Positions 1 to 9,733 of a stretch of DNA of 64,000 nt are shown here, piece after piece. The notes under the pieces were generated by a model. The model worked only from the letters and a program-made list of their open reading frames with translations. It was not told where the DNA came from and searched no databases. A program made the translations under genes and the position numbers. Position 1 is the first letter of the stretch. Each line of letters begins with the position of its first letter. The stretch comes from a sulfur-oxidizing endosymbiont of Gigantopelta aegis (GTDB lineage: Bacteria > Pseudomonadota > Gammaproteobacteria > GRL18), in contig NZ_JAEHGE010000001.1 of the NCBI RefSeq assembly GCF_016097415.1, positions 3,414,857-3,478,856 on the forward strand, written 5' to 3'.

Positions 1-402
1 CTTATCTTGCATCATTTGTGGTGGTACTTTAATGTCATTCCATTGTAAGCGTAAGATGTTTTCCACTGAATGAACCAGAAAACCCTGCATGTGTTTATTG
101 TATTCTGTGACGATAAGGATCTGTGGTTCTTCGGAGATGTTGAGGTCACAAAATTTAGATAAATTAACCACCGGTACCATCGTGCCACGTAGACTGGTCA
201 TGCCCTCAACTGAATTGGGCATATCCGGTGCATGGGTAATGTCCGGTACTTGCATGACTTCACGTACTTTAAATACGTTGATACCATAAACTTCCTGGCG
301 TGCGGTCGAATCATCCTTACCCAAACTGAATAGCAACACTTCGAGCCGGTTGGTACCGGCTAGATTGGTTCGCTCATCAACAGATTGAATAAAATTAGGC
401 AT
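1..402 (-). CDS. cheV: Chemotaxis protein CheV, N-terminal part (runs off the window)
   Basis: The reverse strand is open from an ATG at 402 to the window edge, 134 codons without a stop. The peptide begins MPNFIQSVDERTNLAGTNRL and continues with GINVFKVREVMQVPDIT and GMTSLRGTMVPVVNLS, the hallmark opening of CheV: a CheW-like scaffold domain that couples receptors to the CheA kinase at the polar chemotaxis array. CheV normally carries a C-terminal receiver domain, which would lie outside this window, so a plain CheW-domain protein is a weaker alternative; the VDERTNLAGTNRL start argues for CheV. A weak AAGAGAA ribosome site precedes the ATG. The neighbour on the other side (rsd) is divergent. 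CheV fits the motA/motB genes at 52-55 kb. Confidence 0.85.
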   Translation of the reverse strand, partial: MPNFIQSVDERTNLAGTNRLEVLLFSLGKDDSTARQEVYGINVFKVREVMQVPDITHAPDMPNSVEGMTSLRGTMVPVVNLSKFCDLNISEEPQILIVTEYNKHMQGFLVHSVENILRLQWNDIKVPPQMMQDK

Positions 403-788
403 AGTGGCGTTCTCTTTGTGTTGTATACGTTACTTGGTATTAATTTTATAAAAGTTTCTTTACACGAGATATATCGACAGTAAAAAATATAACTTTAATA
501 GTTAATGCTATATGCAAAAATTATCTAAGTCCGATAGATACCCGTGATACTCTTCTTTCATAACTTATAGTAGTACAGAAGTTTGTATTTTTCCAAGAAT
601 AAAATGATACGGATGTGAATAGCTTAATTTCTTGTTTAGAAAATAATGGAATGTTTATATACTTGAAAAAAAATAGAAATTTTTCGATTTTTTCATCAAT
701 AATAGGTAAGATGTAAAAAAATTATTTTTAAACGCTCAATAACATAGTGTAATTTGAGTATGAATTAAGTAGTAAACAGGATATAAAA
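403..788. other. AT-rich intergenic region between cheV and rsd
   Basis: This 386-bp divergent spacer is very AT-rich and has no reading frame of note. It must hold promoters for both cheV (leftward) and rsd (rightward). I could not single out convincing -35/-10 pairs or operator repeats. Confidence 0.5.
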
Positions 789-1241
789 ATGGCTGATACA
801 ATAACACAAGAGCGCCGCGTTCAATCTCGTTCGATCATTGAATCGTTAATTGATTCGCGCACCGATACATTGGCCCAATACAAGGATGTGATGTCCTATA
901 AGCCTTTTGAGATGAATGACACTTTGAAGGAGGTTCTGGAAGATTTTTGTGAGTCGATGGTTGATTATAGCGCCAAGGCACACTTTAACCTCTATAATTA
1001 TTTGGAAAACAACACCGAGCGCCGTCAGAGTGTCATTAAGATAGCCGATAGTATTTATCCTGAATTAGTTGATAATACCCAGCAAATTTTAGATTTCCAT
1101 GATAAATATAATAGTGATGTGAATACTTTAGATTGTGAAAAATTGGAAGAATATCTTAATTCAGTGGGAGAGATTCTAGCCGATCGGATTAATCTTGAAG
1201 ATGATGTAATCAGCGCGTTGTTATATGTAGATGGTGCTTAA
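789..1241 (+). CDS. rsd: Rsd/AlgQ family anti-sigma-70 regulator
   Basis: The 150-residue protein matches the Rsd/AlgQ family along its length: DFCESMVDYSAKAHFNLY near residues 52-69, PELVDNTQQILDFHDKY near 91-107 and a C-terminal VGEILADRINLEDDVIS. Rsd binds sigma-70 region 4, lowering housekeeping transcription in favour of alternative sigma factors; AlgQ does the equivalent in Pseudomonas. Length matches the family (about 150-160 aa). It stands alone, divergent from cheV and followed by a 327-bp gap with a long inverted repeat. An AAACAGGATATAAAA stretch before the ATG carries a usable AGGA site. Identification is from remembered family motifs, not an alignment. Confidence 0.85.
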   Translation: MADTITQERRVQSRSIIESLIDSRTDTLAQYKDVMSYKPFEMNDTLKEVLEDFCESMVDYSAKAHFNLYNYLENNTERRQSVIKIADSIYPELVDNTQQILDFHDKYNSDVNTLDCEKLEEYLNSVGEILADRINLEDDVISALLYVDGA

Positions 1242-1305
1242 ACCCTTTATTAGAAAATAGTCTTGGCATACATGACACAGATCAAACCTTGTTTACCAAT
1301 CAGAT

Positions 1306-1386
1306 GTAGGATGTGGTGAGGAACGAACCGCATCAAAGACGTACATTTAAAACCATTGATGCGGTTCGTTCCTCACCACATCCTAC
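1306..1386. repeat. Long perfect inverted repeat (31-bp arms, 19-nt loop)
   Basis: Arms 1306-1336 and 1356-1386 are exact reverse complements and would fold into a 31-bp hairpin. The arm contains TAGGATGTGGTGAGGAACG. It lies between rsd and mazG in a gap without genes. The arms are too long for an ordinary terminator and there is no T-tract, so a small palindromic mobile or REP-like element is more likely. Partial relatives of the arm and of its right flank (TTGAGCTGTCCC) occur downstream of amtB near 11140-11185. Confidence 0.8.
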
Positions 1387-1568
1387 CAATGTAAAGATAA
1401 ATTAGCTTATTTGAGCTGTCCCGAATGCATTATTTTAAGACTCACTTTAAGTCAGACATCTCTTTCCTCAGATGCCATTCAGCATTAAAATCAGATCAAT
1501 TTAATTCCCCTTATTATTCAAAATAAGCGCTTCATGGGGTAAAATAATCCAAGGATATAAGCTTAATT

Positions 1569-2426
1569 ATGCAACAACTCACTCGCTTACTGGAAATTAT
1601 GACGAAGTTGAGAGATCCCCAAAATGGTTGCCCGTGGGATCTGAAACAAGATTATCAATCGCTGGTGTCCTATACGCTTGAAGAGGCCTATGAAGTTGCA
1701 GAGGCGATTGAATTGGGCGATATGAATGAGCTCAAAAAAGAGCTGGGCGACTTGCTATTTCAGGTGGTTTTTTATGCGCAATTGGCCAAAGAAGAGGGTG
1801 TTTTTGAATTTGAAGATATTGCTCAGGCCATTTCAGATAAAATGATTATGCGTCATCCTCATGTCTTTGCCGGACATCATTATGAAGATGAAGCGGCATT
1901 TCTCAAAGCCTGGGAAGAACAAAAAGAGCTGGAAAAACAGCAGGCACAGACAGATACAAGTTTAGCATCTGAGACTGCCCAGCCTATTAGTTTAATGGCT
2001 GGCATCAGCAAAAATTTACCGGCGATGACCCGGGCTGTAAAAATCCAGAAAAAAGCCGCACAAATTGAATTTGACTGGGAATGTGCAGAAGAGCTACTGC
2101 CGGTGATTAAGGATGAGTTAGATGAGTTATCTGCTGAAATGGATCAGGCTAAGCAGGTAGAAAATTCCGAGCAATCAGTGCAATGTATTGAAGAAGAACT
2201 GGGTGATGTGTTATTTAGTTGTGTCAACTTGGCACGTAAACTCGATATCGATCCAGAAAAAGCATTACGTATGAGTAATCATAAATTTTCCCAACGCTTT
2301 AAAGCCATGGAAGCGCATTTTCAATATGATAGACAGAGCATGGAGCAAGCAACAATGAAAGAACTCGATGCTGTTTGGGCGATCATTAAAAAAAACTTAG
2401 CGGATAAAGAAAAATCCAGGGATTAG
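1569..2426 (+). CDS. mazG: Nucleoside triphosphate pyrophosphohydrolase MazG
   Basis: The 285-residue protein opens with a helix and the NGCPWDLKQDYQSL motif, then TLEEAYEVAEAIELGD and KKELGDLLFQVVFYAQLA, the metal-binding EExxE...ExxD pattern of the all-alpha NTP-PPase superfamily. A second MazG domain at about residues 150-265 repeats the pattern (DELDEL, EEELGDVLFSCVNLARKL), as in E. coli MazG (263 aa). MazG hydrolyses NTPs/dNTPs to monophosphates in the cytoplasm, clearing damaged nucleotides and lowering ppGpp. The insertion around residues 118-135 is slightly longer and Q/T-rich. The adaptor gene starts 4 bp after the stop, suggesting co-transcription with the efflux genes. Confidence 0.93.
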   Translation: MQQLTRLLEIMTKLRDPQNGCPWDLKQDYQSLVSYTLEEAYEVAEAIELGDMNELKKELGDLLFQVVFYAQLAKEEGVFEFEDIAQAISDKMIMRHPHVFAGHHYEDEAAFLKAWEEQKELEKQQAQTDTSLASETAQPISLMAGISKNLPAMTRAVKIQKKAAQIEFDWECAEELLPVIKDELDELSAEMDQAKQVENSEQSVQCIEEELGDVLFSCVNLARKLDIDPEKALRMSNHKFSQRFKAMEAHFQYDRQSMEQATMKELDAVWAIIKKNLADKEKSRD

Positions 2427-2430
2427 AAGC

Positions 2431-3642
2431 GTGTTATTTTTAGTCATAAAACAAAAATTGCTTAGCAGCAGATTGAGACCCATGCTGTTGTTAACAGTGT
2501 TATTAATCGTGCTATTAACGGGACTGCTCGCCAATGTGCCTGCCTTGGCTCAAGGCAATTTGTTAGCTAAAGCAATACCCGTTACGGTTAAAGCCTTGCA
2601 AGAATTAACCTTTCATCCAATAAAAAAAGCCCCGGCTCAGGTGGTGAGCCTGCAAAGTAGTTTACTGAGTGCAGAGCTTTCGGCACGAGTCATCAGTGTT
2701 GAAGTTAAAATTGGTGATAGCGTCAAAAAAGATCAATTACTCCTGAGTTTAGAGTGTGATGATTATGTGCTCAAGCAGCAACAATTGCTGGCTGAAAAGC
2801 GAGCTCTGCTTGCGGAGAAAAAATTTGCTGATTATCAATGGCAACGTTCTAAACAATTGATTAAGAGTAAAAGTGTTTCTCAGGAAGCCCATCGACGTTT
2901 GGCCACCGAAGTTGAAAAGTTATCAGCACGTATTGATTTACAGCAGGGCAGAGTCAAGCAGGCGCAGAAAAACATATCCCGTTGTCAGGTTGTCGCACCT
3001 TATAGTGGTGTGATAGCAGAACGTTTTATTCATGTCGGTGAATATGTCAGACCGAATACACCTTTAGTGCAATTGATTGATGTTGATGATCTTGAAGTTG
3101 AAGTACAAATGCCTATCGTTTTAGTGGATACTTTGGATTATACTGCGCTCAATTTTATCTATCGAAAGCAACGCTATCCTTTACACCTGAGAGCAATTAT
3201 CCCCAGCGTTGAAACACGGGCAAGACATCAGCGAGTGCGTTTGAGCTTTGTTGCTAAAAAAGCCTCTCCCGATGCAGCAGGCATGGTGGAAATGATTTTA
3301 CGATCAAACAATATACCGGCAAATTATTTAGTGAAACGAAATGCACAAGTCGGGCTCTTTCTCTTAGAAAAAAGAAGCTTAGAAAAAAGAAGCTTAGAAA
3401 AAAGAAGCTTAGAAAAAAGAAGCTTAGAAAAAAGAAGCTTAGAAAAAGGAAAGTTAGAAAAAATCAATGACAAGTCATCGATTCAATGGCAGGCACGTTT
3501 TTGGCCATTGAAAAACGCCTTAATTGGACGAGCAGCTGAAATCGACTTGCCCTCGGATACACAGGTGATTATCTCCGGTCGCAATGCCTTGAGTGATGGA
3601 CAGCCTGTCCTATTAAACACTACTCAACAGCGGCTTAAATAG
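2431..3642 (+). CDS. RND efflux periplasmic adaptor (HlyD/MFP family)
   Basis: A GTG start 4 bp after mazG gives a 403-residue protein with an N-terminal hydrophobic segment (about residues 17-36). A lipoyl-like barrel half follows (LLSAELSARVISVEVKIGDS), then an alpha-hairpin (about 105-185) and the closing half (VVAPYSGVIAERFIHVGEYV). This is the membrane fusion protein that bridges an inner-membrane RND pump and an outer-membrane channel. The permease starts 5 bp downstream. The C-terminal third contains a run of five identical LEKRS pentapeptides (residues 312-336) inserted where the family normally has a short beta connector. No outer-membrane factor gene is adjacent. The substrate cannot be inferred. 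Confidence 0.88.
   Translation: MLFLVIKQKLLSSRLRPMLLLTVLLIVLLTGLLANVPALAQGNLLAKAIPVTVKALQELTFHPIKKAPAQVVSLQSSLLSAELSARVISVEVKIGDSVKKDQLLLSLECDDYVLKQQQLLAEKRALLAEKKFADYQWQRSKQLIKSKSVSQEAHRRLATEVEKLSARIDLQQGRVKQAQKNISRCQVVAPYSGVIAERFIHVGEYVRPNTPLVQLIDVDDLEVEVQMPIVLVDTLDYTALNFIYRKQRYPLHLRAIIPSVETRARHQRVRLSFVAKKASPDAAGMVEMILRSNNIPANYLVKRNAQVGLFLLEKRSLEKRSLEKRSLEKRSLEKRSLEKGKLEKINDKSSIQWQARFWPLKNALIGRAAEIDLPSDTQVIISGRNALSDGQPVLLNTTQQRLK
3364..3453 (+). repeat. In-frame 15-bp tandem repeat inside the adaptor gene
   Basis: The unit TTAGAAAAAAGAAGC is repeated five times without a mismatch (3364-3438), followed by one degenerate unit (3439-3453) and a trace of a seventh. Each unit encodes LEKRS, and 15 bp keeps the frame, so copy-number change would lengthen or shorten the protein without breaking it. 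Confidence 0.95.
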
Positions 3643-3647
3643 ATTTT

Positions 3648-6600
3648 ATGCCTAGCTCACTTCTACAACGTTTTTTACAACACCATGTGTTAGCCAATCT
3701 GACTTTTATTTTAGTGCTGGTGATGGGCACGTTAAGTTACCTGGCCATGCCCAAAGAAAAAGATCCGACAATTAATTTTAACTGGATACAAATTAATACC
3801 GTATTGCTTGATGCCTCAGCCGAGGATATTGAAAAGCGCATCACTCAGCCGATGGAAGAAGGGATCGCCAAAGTCTCGGATATTCGCTTTATATCATCCA
3901 GCTCCAGAGAATCGATGTCCAGTATTCTGGTGCGTTTTGAAGATCTGAGTGAGCGTATTTTTGATAAGCGCCTAGCCGATTTACGCCGGGAAATACAAAA
4001 AATTGAAAATACCCGACTACCCGAAGAAGCTGAATCACCACTGATTCTTGAACTAACGTCTTCAAGTGCCTTTCCAACAGCGACCTTAGTGCTGCAATCA
4101 AAAGCGTATGATGAAACGCTGCGTTTTTATGCGCAGGAACTGGATAAGGAAATGGAACGCCTATCTTATATAGAGCGGGTAGATGTGTTGGGTAGCAGTG
4201 ATCCGGAAATGATTGTTAATATTAATATTGAACGTCTGAGTGGGCTTGGCCTATCACCTTCAGCCGTTGCACAAACCATTCAAAGTCAATTTAAAGACAC
4301 CACAGCAGGCACACTGAATGTTGCTGATCAACAATGGCTGATCAGCATTAAGGGAACCAGTCATGATCCTGAATATCTGGCTCAATTACCGCTACAGGGA
4401 ATTGAGCATCAGGTGATGCTAGGTGATATTGCACAAATTTATAGTGGTCAGGATAAGTTTAGCACCAAGGCAAGTTATAATGGTCAACCTGCTATTGTGC
4501 TGACTGTTTTCAAAAAAGATAAGGTTAATACCCTGCAAATGATTGACGATCTACGCGTATTCATTGCAGAAAAAATCGGCTGAGTCAGGTGACGGGAGTG
4601 ACAGTTATTTTATTGGATGATAATACTGCGTTGACGCGCAAAGCCATTCAAATCATGCAAAATAATGCCTTAATTGGTTTGTCATTAGTGCTTCTCGTTA
4701 CTTGGTTTTTTCTGGGATCGCGTATCGCTTTTTTTACAACGATCGGAATCCCTTTCACCCTGGCCGCGACTTTCTGGATTTTACATGCCCTGGGACAGAC
4801 GGTTAATAACGCAGTGTTATTAGGTGTCGTCATTGTGTTGGGAATGCTGGTGGATGATGCCATTGTGGTGGTGGAATCCATGTATACTCGTATGCGTGAG
4901 GGAGTGGATAGTGTTCAGGCTGCGATAGAAGCAATTCAGGAGGTGTTTGCTCCGGTGACGGCCTCGGTATTGACCACTATGGCTGCCTTTTTACCACTCA
5001 TGCTATTGCCCGGTATTATGGGTGAGTTTATGCTGGTGATACCTCTGGTGGTCACCATTGCGTTAGCAATCAGTTTAATTGAAGCTTATTGGATGCTACC
5101 GGCTCATCTTATTGTCAGTAAGCCGAATTATAGCTCAGAGGCTCATGCTTCAAAAATCAGGAGCCGCTTCGGACTCTATCGAGTACAAATATTTCGTGAA
5201 CGTTTTACCCAGAAACTAAAAAGTGTTTACATCCGTTTTCTTATTGGCTCACTACGACAGCCTAAAATAATGTTATTGGGATTGGTGTTATTATTTAGCA
5301 GTGCTATCTATGCCTTGCAAAGTGGAAAAATTGTGATTGATTTTTTTGCTGGTGAACCCTTTCCTGTTATTTATGTGAATGTCAAAATGCCTGAAGGCAC
5401 GCCATTGGATTACACCTTAACAGCCGTGCAGCAATTGGAAAACAATATCAAAGCGCAATTGGCCCGTGATGATTATCGGGATATGGCATCCTATGCGGGT
5501 TTCTATTTTACTCAAGTTGAACCCTTGTTTGGTGAACACTATGGACAAATCATTCTCTCGCTCAATGATATTTCTCCGCAAGATTTAACACACTTACACC
5601 AAACGATTAAACAGCAATTTAAAAAAATGACCGGTGTTAAAGAAATGTCCTTATTGCAATTAAAAGATGGCCCCCCAGTTAATAGAGCCGTTAGTATGAA
5701 GGTTCAGGGCGCTGACTTCGAATCTATTCAAGCCGCAGTAGTTGATCTAAAACGGTTTCTGGAAAGTTTATCAGATGTAGAAAATATCAGTGTTTTAGAC
5801 AGTGCAGGCAGTATGGAATTGGCCTTGCAATTAAAGCAGGATGCCATTCATCGTGCCGGTTTGTCGCCTGCACAAGTGATCCGTGATATTCGTTTATTGG
5901 CCAGAGGGGAAATTGTTAGCTCGTATCAATACCGTGGTGAAGAAGTGAAGGTACGTGTGAAAGCCAGTTATCAGGATGATACCAATGCTGACTCCCAATC
6001 AATGCTGACGAATTGGCTACAAAGTCCCATTAGTTTTTTTGATACCCATAGTGATAAAGTCTTATCAATCCCATTGAGTGAATTGGTGGATGAAAAATAC
6101 CAATTGTCACGTAGTCAGATCCGGCATTATAATTTACAACGTGTCATTGTGATCGAAGCAGATATTCAGTCTGGTGGACGCAATACCCTTGAAATTAATC
6201 ATTTGATTCAAGCCTATTGGCATGACATGAAGATTAAGCACCCAGGAATTAGTCTGGACTTCTCTGGGGCTTTAGATGATTTGGAAGAAACATTGGCTGT
6301 TATGCCGTATTTGTTTTTAATGGGCATTGGCTTAATTTACTTGATTTTGGGCACTCAGTTTCAAAGCTATTTTCAACCTATATTAATTTTAGTCACGATC
6401 CCCCTCGCATTTACGGGTGTGGTCATTGGTTTATTTTTAACGTCAAATCCATTGAGTATTTATACCTTGTATGGCGTAGTGGCTTTGGTGGGGATAGCGG
6501 TCAATGCCTCAATCGTGTTGATTTCAGCTGCAAACACACGCCTTAGAGCCGGTATGAGTGTCAACCATGCCATTGTTTATGCGGCACGAAGACGGCTGAT

Positions 6601-6793
6601 TCCCATACTGATCACCTCATTGACTACCATTGCCGGTTTGTTTTCTCTGGCCAGTGGCTTTGCTGGAAAGTCCTTGATCTGGGGGCCTTTAGCAACGGCT
6701 ATTGTCTGGGGCTTAGCTTTTTCAACGATGTTGACTCTTTTTGTAATACCGTTACTCTATAAATTTTTTATGAACAATTCAAAGCAAGTTTGA
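3648..6793 (+). pseudogene. RND efflux permease (AcrB/HAE-like), frame broken once
   Basis: Two frames together cover a complete RND pump: residues 1-311 (TM1, porter subdomains) stop at TGA 4581-4583, and the remaining about 735 residues continue in the -1 frame. The second part carries the TM4 motif GMLVDDAIVVVES and a repeat of the 12-TM plan ending in a C-terminal TM bundle. The break follows a run of six A (4570-4575). Adding one A there reads EKNRLSQVTGVTVILLDD and restores 1,048 residues, the normal family length. The pump uses proton motive force to expel substrates via the adaptor encoded just upstream. A -1 slip on the A-run could make full-length protein, but a missing base in the consensus or a recent mutation is more likely. 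Confidence 0.88.
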
Positions 6794-6803
6794 GTGTGAA
6801 ATT

Positions 6804-7373
6804 ATGATGAACAATAACAAGCAATATTATGGACAAATCATTAGTGTTATATTGATATGGTTATTAGCCTTGAATGCCAATGCTGCTGAAGAAAAAAAAT
6901 ATGACTATCAGGATGATGCGCTTTATTTACGCTTTATCCAATTAACACCTTTGCAAATTGGGTCTTTTTATGAAGGGCGGGAATTTTCTAAAGGGGCAGT
7001 CGATAAGTTAATGGCTTCTTGTTATGTGACCGTGATTATAAAAAATCGTTCTAATGATTTTTTGTGGGTTGATATTGCCAAGTGGAATTTTACTCGACAA
7101 GGTAAAGTGATCAAGCAACAAGATAGGCAATACTGGGATCAGCAATGGGATGAAATTAATCTTAAACAAGCCCATCGTTCAACCTTTAATTGGACTCTGA
7201 TGCCTGCTGTAAGGGATTTATATCCACAGGAAAGTGTCGGTGGACGTATTCCTATCCCCATGCAATCAGAGCCTTTTACCGTTGAGCTTAATTTCCCGAC
7301 AGGGGAGAATAAGCAGGGTAAAATGAAAACAGTGGTAATGGATAATGTCATTTGTAAACAGGATGAAAAATAA
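6804..7373 (+). CDS. Exported protein of unknown function
   Basis: The 189-residue product has a clear signal peptide (hydrophobic residues about 10-25, ANAAEE cleavage region). The mature part is soluble and beta-rich looking, with the string DALYLRFIQLTPLQIGSFYEGR and a single pair of cysteines (in ASCYVT and near the end, VICKQDEK) that could form a disulfide. I recognise no family. It lies 10 bp after the RND permease and 3 bp before a thioredoxin-like gene, so it is probably part of the same transcription unit and acts in the periplasm, where the neighbouring thioredoxin could act on its cysteines (inference). Confidence 0.7.
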   Translation: MMNNNKQYYGQIISVILIWLLALNANAAEEKKYDYQDDALYLRFIQLTPLQIGSFYEGREFSKGAVDKLMASCYVTVIIKNRSNDFLWVDIAKWNFTRQGKVIKQQDRQYWDQQWDEINLKQAHRSTFNWTLMPAVRDLYPQESVGGRIPIPMQSEPFTVELNFPTGENKQGKMKTVVMDNVICKQDEK

Positions 7374-7376
7374 ACC

Positions 7377-7925
7377 ATGACTCTTTTATTTAAACAAACA
7401 ACAACTCTAAAACAAATATTAACAGTTATTTTTCTTAGCCTATTAATAATCACTCAGTCTTATGCGCTAGATAAGCTACCCCGAGGCATTATTTATCAAG
7501 ATGGTCGAGATGCACCGCCTTTGCTATTAAAAATGCTTGATGGAGATGTTTATAATATTACCGAGTCAAAAGGCAAGTGGGTGTTTGTGCATTTTTGGGC
7601 AACCTGGTGTGGGCCATGTCGAAAAGAGATACCGACTATCCAAGCAATAGTGAATAAATTTGCCGATAGCCATCTTGATATTACCATTGTCAATACCGCC
7701 GAATCTGAGGATACGGTGTTTAACTTCTTGGGTTTATTAGCACCGGATATTAATACTTTGATGGACGAGGATGGGCTGGCGACAGAAAAATGGCAACCTA
7801 GAGGCCTGCCCGCTACTTTTTTTGTTGATCCCAATGGGAAGATTCGTTATTTAGCCTTGGGAGGAAGACCTTGGGATAAGGCAGATTATTTACAGTTTTT
7901 ACAGCAGCTAAAAAATAAGCCCTAA
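7377..7925 (+). CDS. TlpA/ResA-like periplasmic thioredoxin-fold protein
   Basis: The 182-residue protein has a signal segment (residues about 12-30) and a thioredoxin fold with the active site WATWCGPCRKEIP at about residues 73-85. The cis-proline region reads GLPATFFVDPNGKIRYLALGG. Such proteins reduce or oxidise disulfides in the periplasm, for example in cytochrome c maturation or in supplying reduced cysteines to exported partners. There is no cytochrome maturation gene nearby; the immediate partner is the exported protein with two cysteines encoded 3 bp upstream. The start is the ATG overlapping the upstream gene's end region (AAACCATG). Confidence 0.88.
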   Translation: MTLLFKQTTTLKQILTVIFLSLLIITQSYALDKLPRGIIYQDGRDAPPLLLKMLDGDVYNITESKGKWVFVHFWATWCGPCRKEIPTIQAIVNKFADSHLDITIVNTAESEDTVFNFLGLLAPDINTLMDEDGLATEKWQPRGLPATFFVDPNGKIRYLALGGRPWDKADYLQFLQQLKNKP

Positions 7926-7931
7926 ATATAG

Positions 7932-9524
7932 GTGGGTAAAAATAAGCACGTGAATATTTTTCAGCAGCTCAGCTTGGTTTTTTTTCTCATATTATTCTGT
8001 GTGAAAAATAGCTATTCAGTCGATAATAAAGGGTTTACGGCGGTTGAAACTACCATTGCACAACTCCAGCAAGCCATAAAAAATCAAACGAGTGATTGTG
8101 AACAAATCACTGGCCAATTTATTAAGCGCATTCAAAGCTATGATAAAAGCACTCATCTAAATGCCATTATCCTGATCAATAAAAATGCCCTGCAAAGAGC
8201 AAAATCTCTCGATCAGCAATGGCAGAAAACTCATAAAATGAGTTCACTACATTGTGTACCCGTGATATTAAAAGATAATTTCAATACCGCTGATATGCCT
8301 ACTGAGGCGGGTTCAATTGCCTTAAAGGGATCACAGCCTGCTCAGGATGCCTTTATGGTAAAACGCTTGCGTGATGCCGGGGCTATTATTATTGCCAAGT
8401 CAAATATGGCGGAGTGGGCATTCAGTGCCTATCAGACCATTAGTTCTACTCATGGTGAAACTCTCAATGCCTATAATCTTGATTTCGTTCCAGCAGGGTC
8501 AAGTGGTGGCACTGCTTCGGCAATTGCTGCGAACTTTGGTGTTATAGGTATGGGAACCGATACCGGTAATTCAATTCGTGGCCCGGCAGCGTATTTGTCC
8601 TTAGTGGGGCTACGTTCTACATTGGGCATGACTAGTCGTAGCGGTATTGTGCCACTCTTAGCCAACCGGGATGTTGCCGGTTCATTGACGCGTACCGTTA
8701 CCGATGCAGCAAAAACTTTTTCAGTGCTTGCAGGCTATGATAAAAACGATTCGATTACTCATAATGAAGTGGCCAGACTGAAGACTGACTATACGATTTT
8801 CTTAAACAAATCTGCCTTGCAGGGGGTACGCCTTGGAGTGATGCGACAGATTTATGATACAGAGTTGGCTGATTTTGAGGTGATTGACTTAATGGATCAG
8901 GCTATAGTCGATTTACGTCAGGCGGGTGCGGTGATTATCGATCCTTTTGAGATTAAGAATTTTAAAACACTGAGTAAGGCGACAGGATTTTGCAGTCGCT
9001 TTCGTTATGATTTAAATCAATATTTAAATCATACTGTTTTTAGTGACAATACATCTGCCCCGATTAAGAAATTTCAGGACATTATTGAGCAAAAATTATT
9101 TAGCGAACAAAGTGCTGCGGATATGAAGTGGGCGGAAGCTGTACACATAGCCCCAAAAATGATGCAACCACCCTGTGTTGGTGTACAAAATGACCCACGG
9201 CGCAAGGCTTTTTTAAATGCAGTAGTCGATGCAATGGACAAAGCCAATATTGATGCCATTATTTACCCAAGCTGGAGTAATCCCCCAAGGCGCGTCGGTG
9301 ATAATAACTCTCCCCATGGTGATAATAGTCCGATAATTGCACCCCATACGGGGCAACCGGCAATCACTGTGCCAATGGGTTATACACAGGGCAATTTACC
9401 AGCGGGCTTACAATTTCTCGCACGACCCTTTGATGATGGTAAATTATTAGCTTATGCATTTGCCTATGAGCAGTACAGCTTACATAGAAAAGCACCCGTG
9501 TTGTTTCCTCAACTAATTCACTAG
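7932..9524 (+). CDS. Exported amidase-signature hydrolase
   Basis: The protein (530 aa from a GTG start) has a signal peptide (hydrophobic residues about 14-26) and a full amidase-signature domain. The catalytic Lys is in VILKDNFNTAD, the cis-Ser in PAGSSGGTASA and the nucleophile Ser in GTDTGNSIRGPA. These make the Ser-cisSer-Lys triad of enzymes that hydrolyse amides, such as fatty acid amides, peptides or aryl amides. GatA is cytoplasmic and lacks a signal, so this is not the tRNA amidotransferase. Its start is 6 bp after the thioredoxin gene, suggesting the same operon. An alternative GTG seven codons in would also keep the signal. Substrate unknown. Confidence 0.9.
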   Translation: MGKNKHVNIFQQLSLVFFLILFCVKNSYSVDNKGFTAVETTIAQLQQAIKNQTSDCEQITGQFIKRIQSYDKSTHLNAIILINKNALQRAKSLDQQWQKTHKMSSLHCVPVILKDNFNTADMPTEAGSIALKGSQPAQDAFMVKRLRDAGAIIIAKSNMAEWAFSAYQTISSTHGETLNAYNLDFVPAGSSGGTASAIAANFGVIGMGTDTGNSIRGPAAYLSLVGLRSTLGMTSRSGIVPLLANRDVAGSLTRTVTDAAKTFSVLAGYDKNDSITHNEVARLKTDYTIFLNKSALQGVRLGVMRQIYDTELADFEVIDLMDQAIVDLRQAGAVIIDPFEIKNFKTLSKATGFCSRFRYDLNQYLNHTVFSDNTSAPIKKFQDIIEQKLFSEQSAADMKWAEAVHIAPKMMQPPCVGVQNDPRRKAFLNAVVDAMDKANIDAIIYPSWSNPPRRVGDNNSPHGDNSPIIAPHTGQPAITVPMGYTQGNLPAGLQFLARPFDDGKLLAYAFAYEQYSLHRKAPVLFPQLIH

Positions 9525-9733
9525 TTGATACAGATGTCATAAATCAGTGCAGGATGATAAATCATGGGTATAGCCCTGAACCATACAAGTGCATTTTATG
9601 ACACTTTTTGTCAATGAATGAAGAATAAATACAGAATAAACATCGTGGGTTGTTTTTCTTCGTGTTTTTGTGTGCAATAATAGTGCAAAAAATGCTCAAG
9701 CTTTCGTAGCAAAATTGCCAAAAGGGTTTTTCA

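Noticed and set aside
3364-3453. CRISPR-like array
   Set aside because: The repeats are contiguous 15-bp units without spacers and encode a peptide repeat in frame.
4570-4591. Programmed -1 frameshift as the normal way to make the RND permease
   Set aside because: Possible in principle at the A-run, but RND permeases are not known to use it and the same kind of break occurs all over the window, so a missing base is the simpler explanation.
9525-9733. Sigma-54 promoter upstream of amtB
   Set aside because: Expected from biology, but no convincing GG-N10-GC pair at -24/-12 was found by eye.
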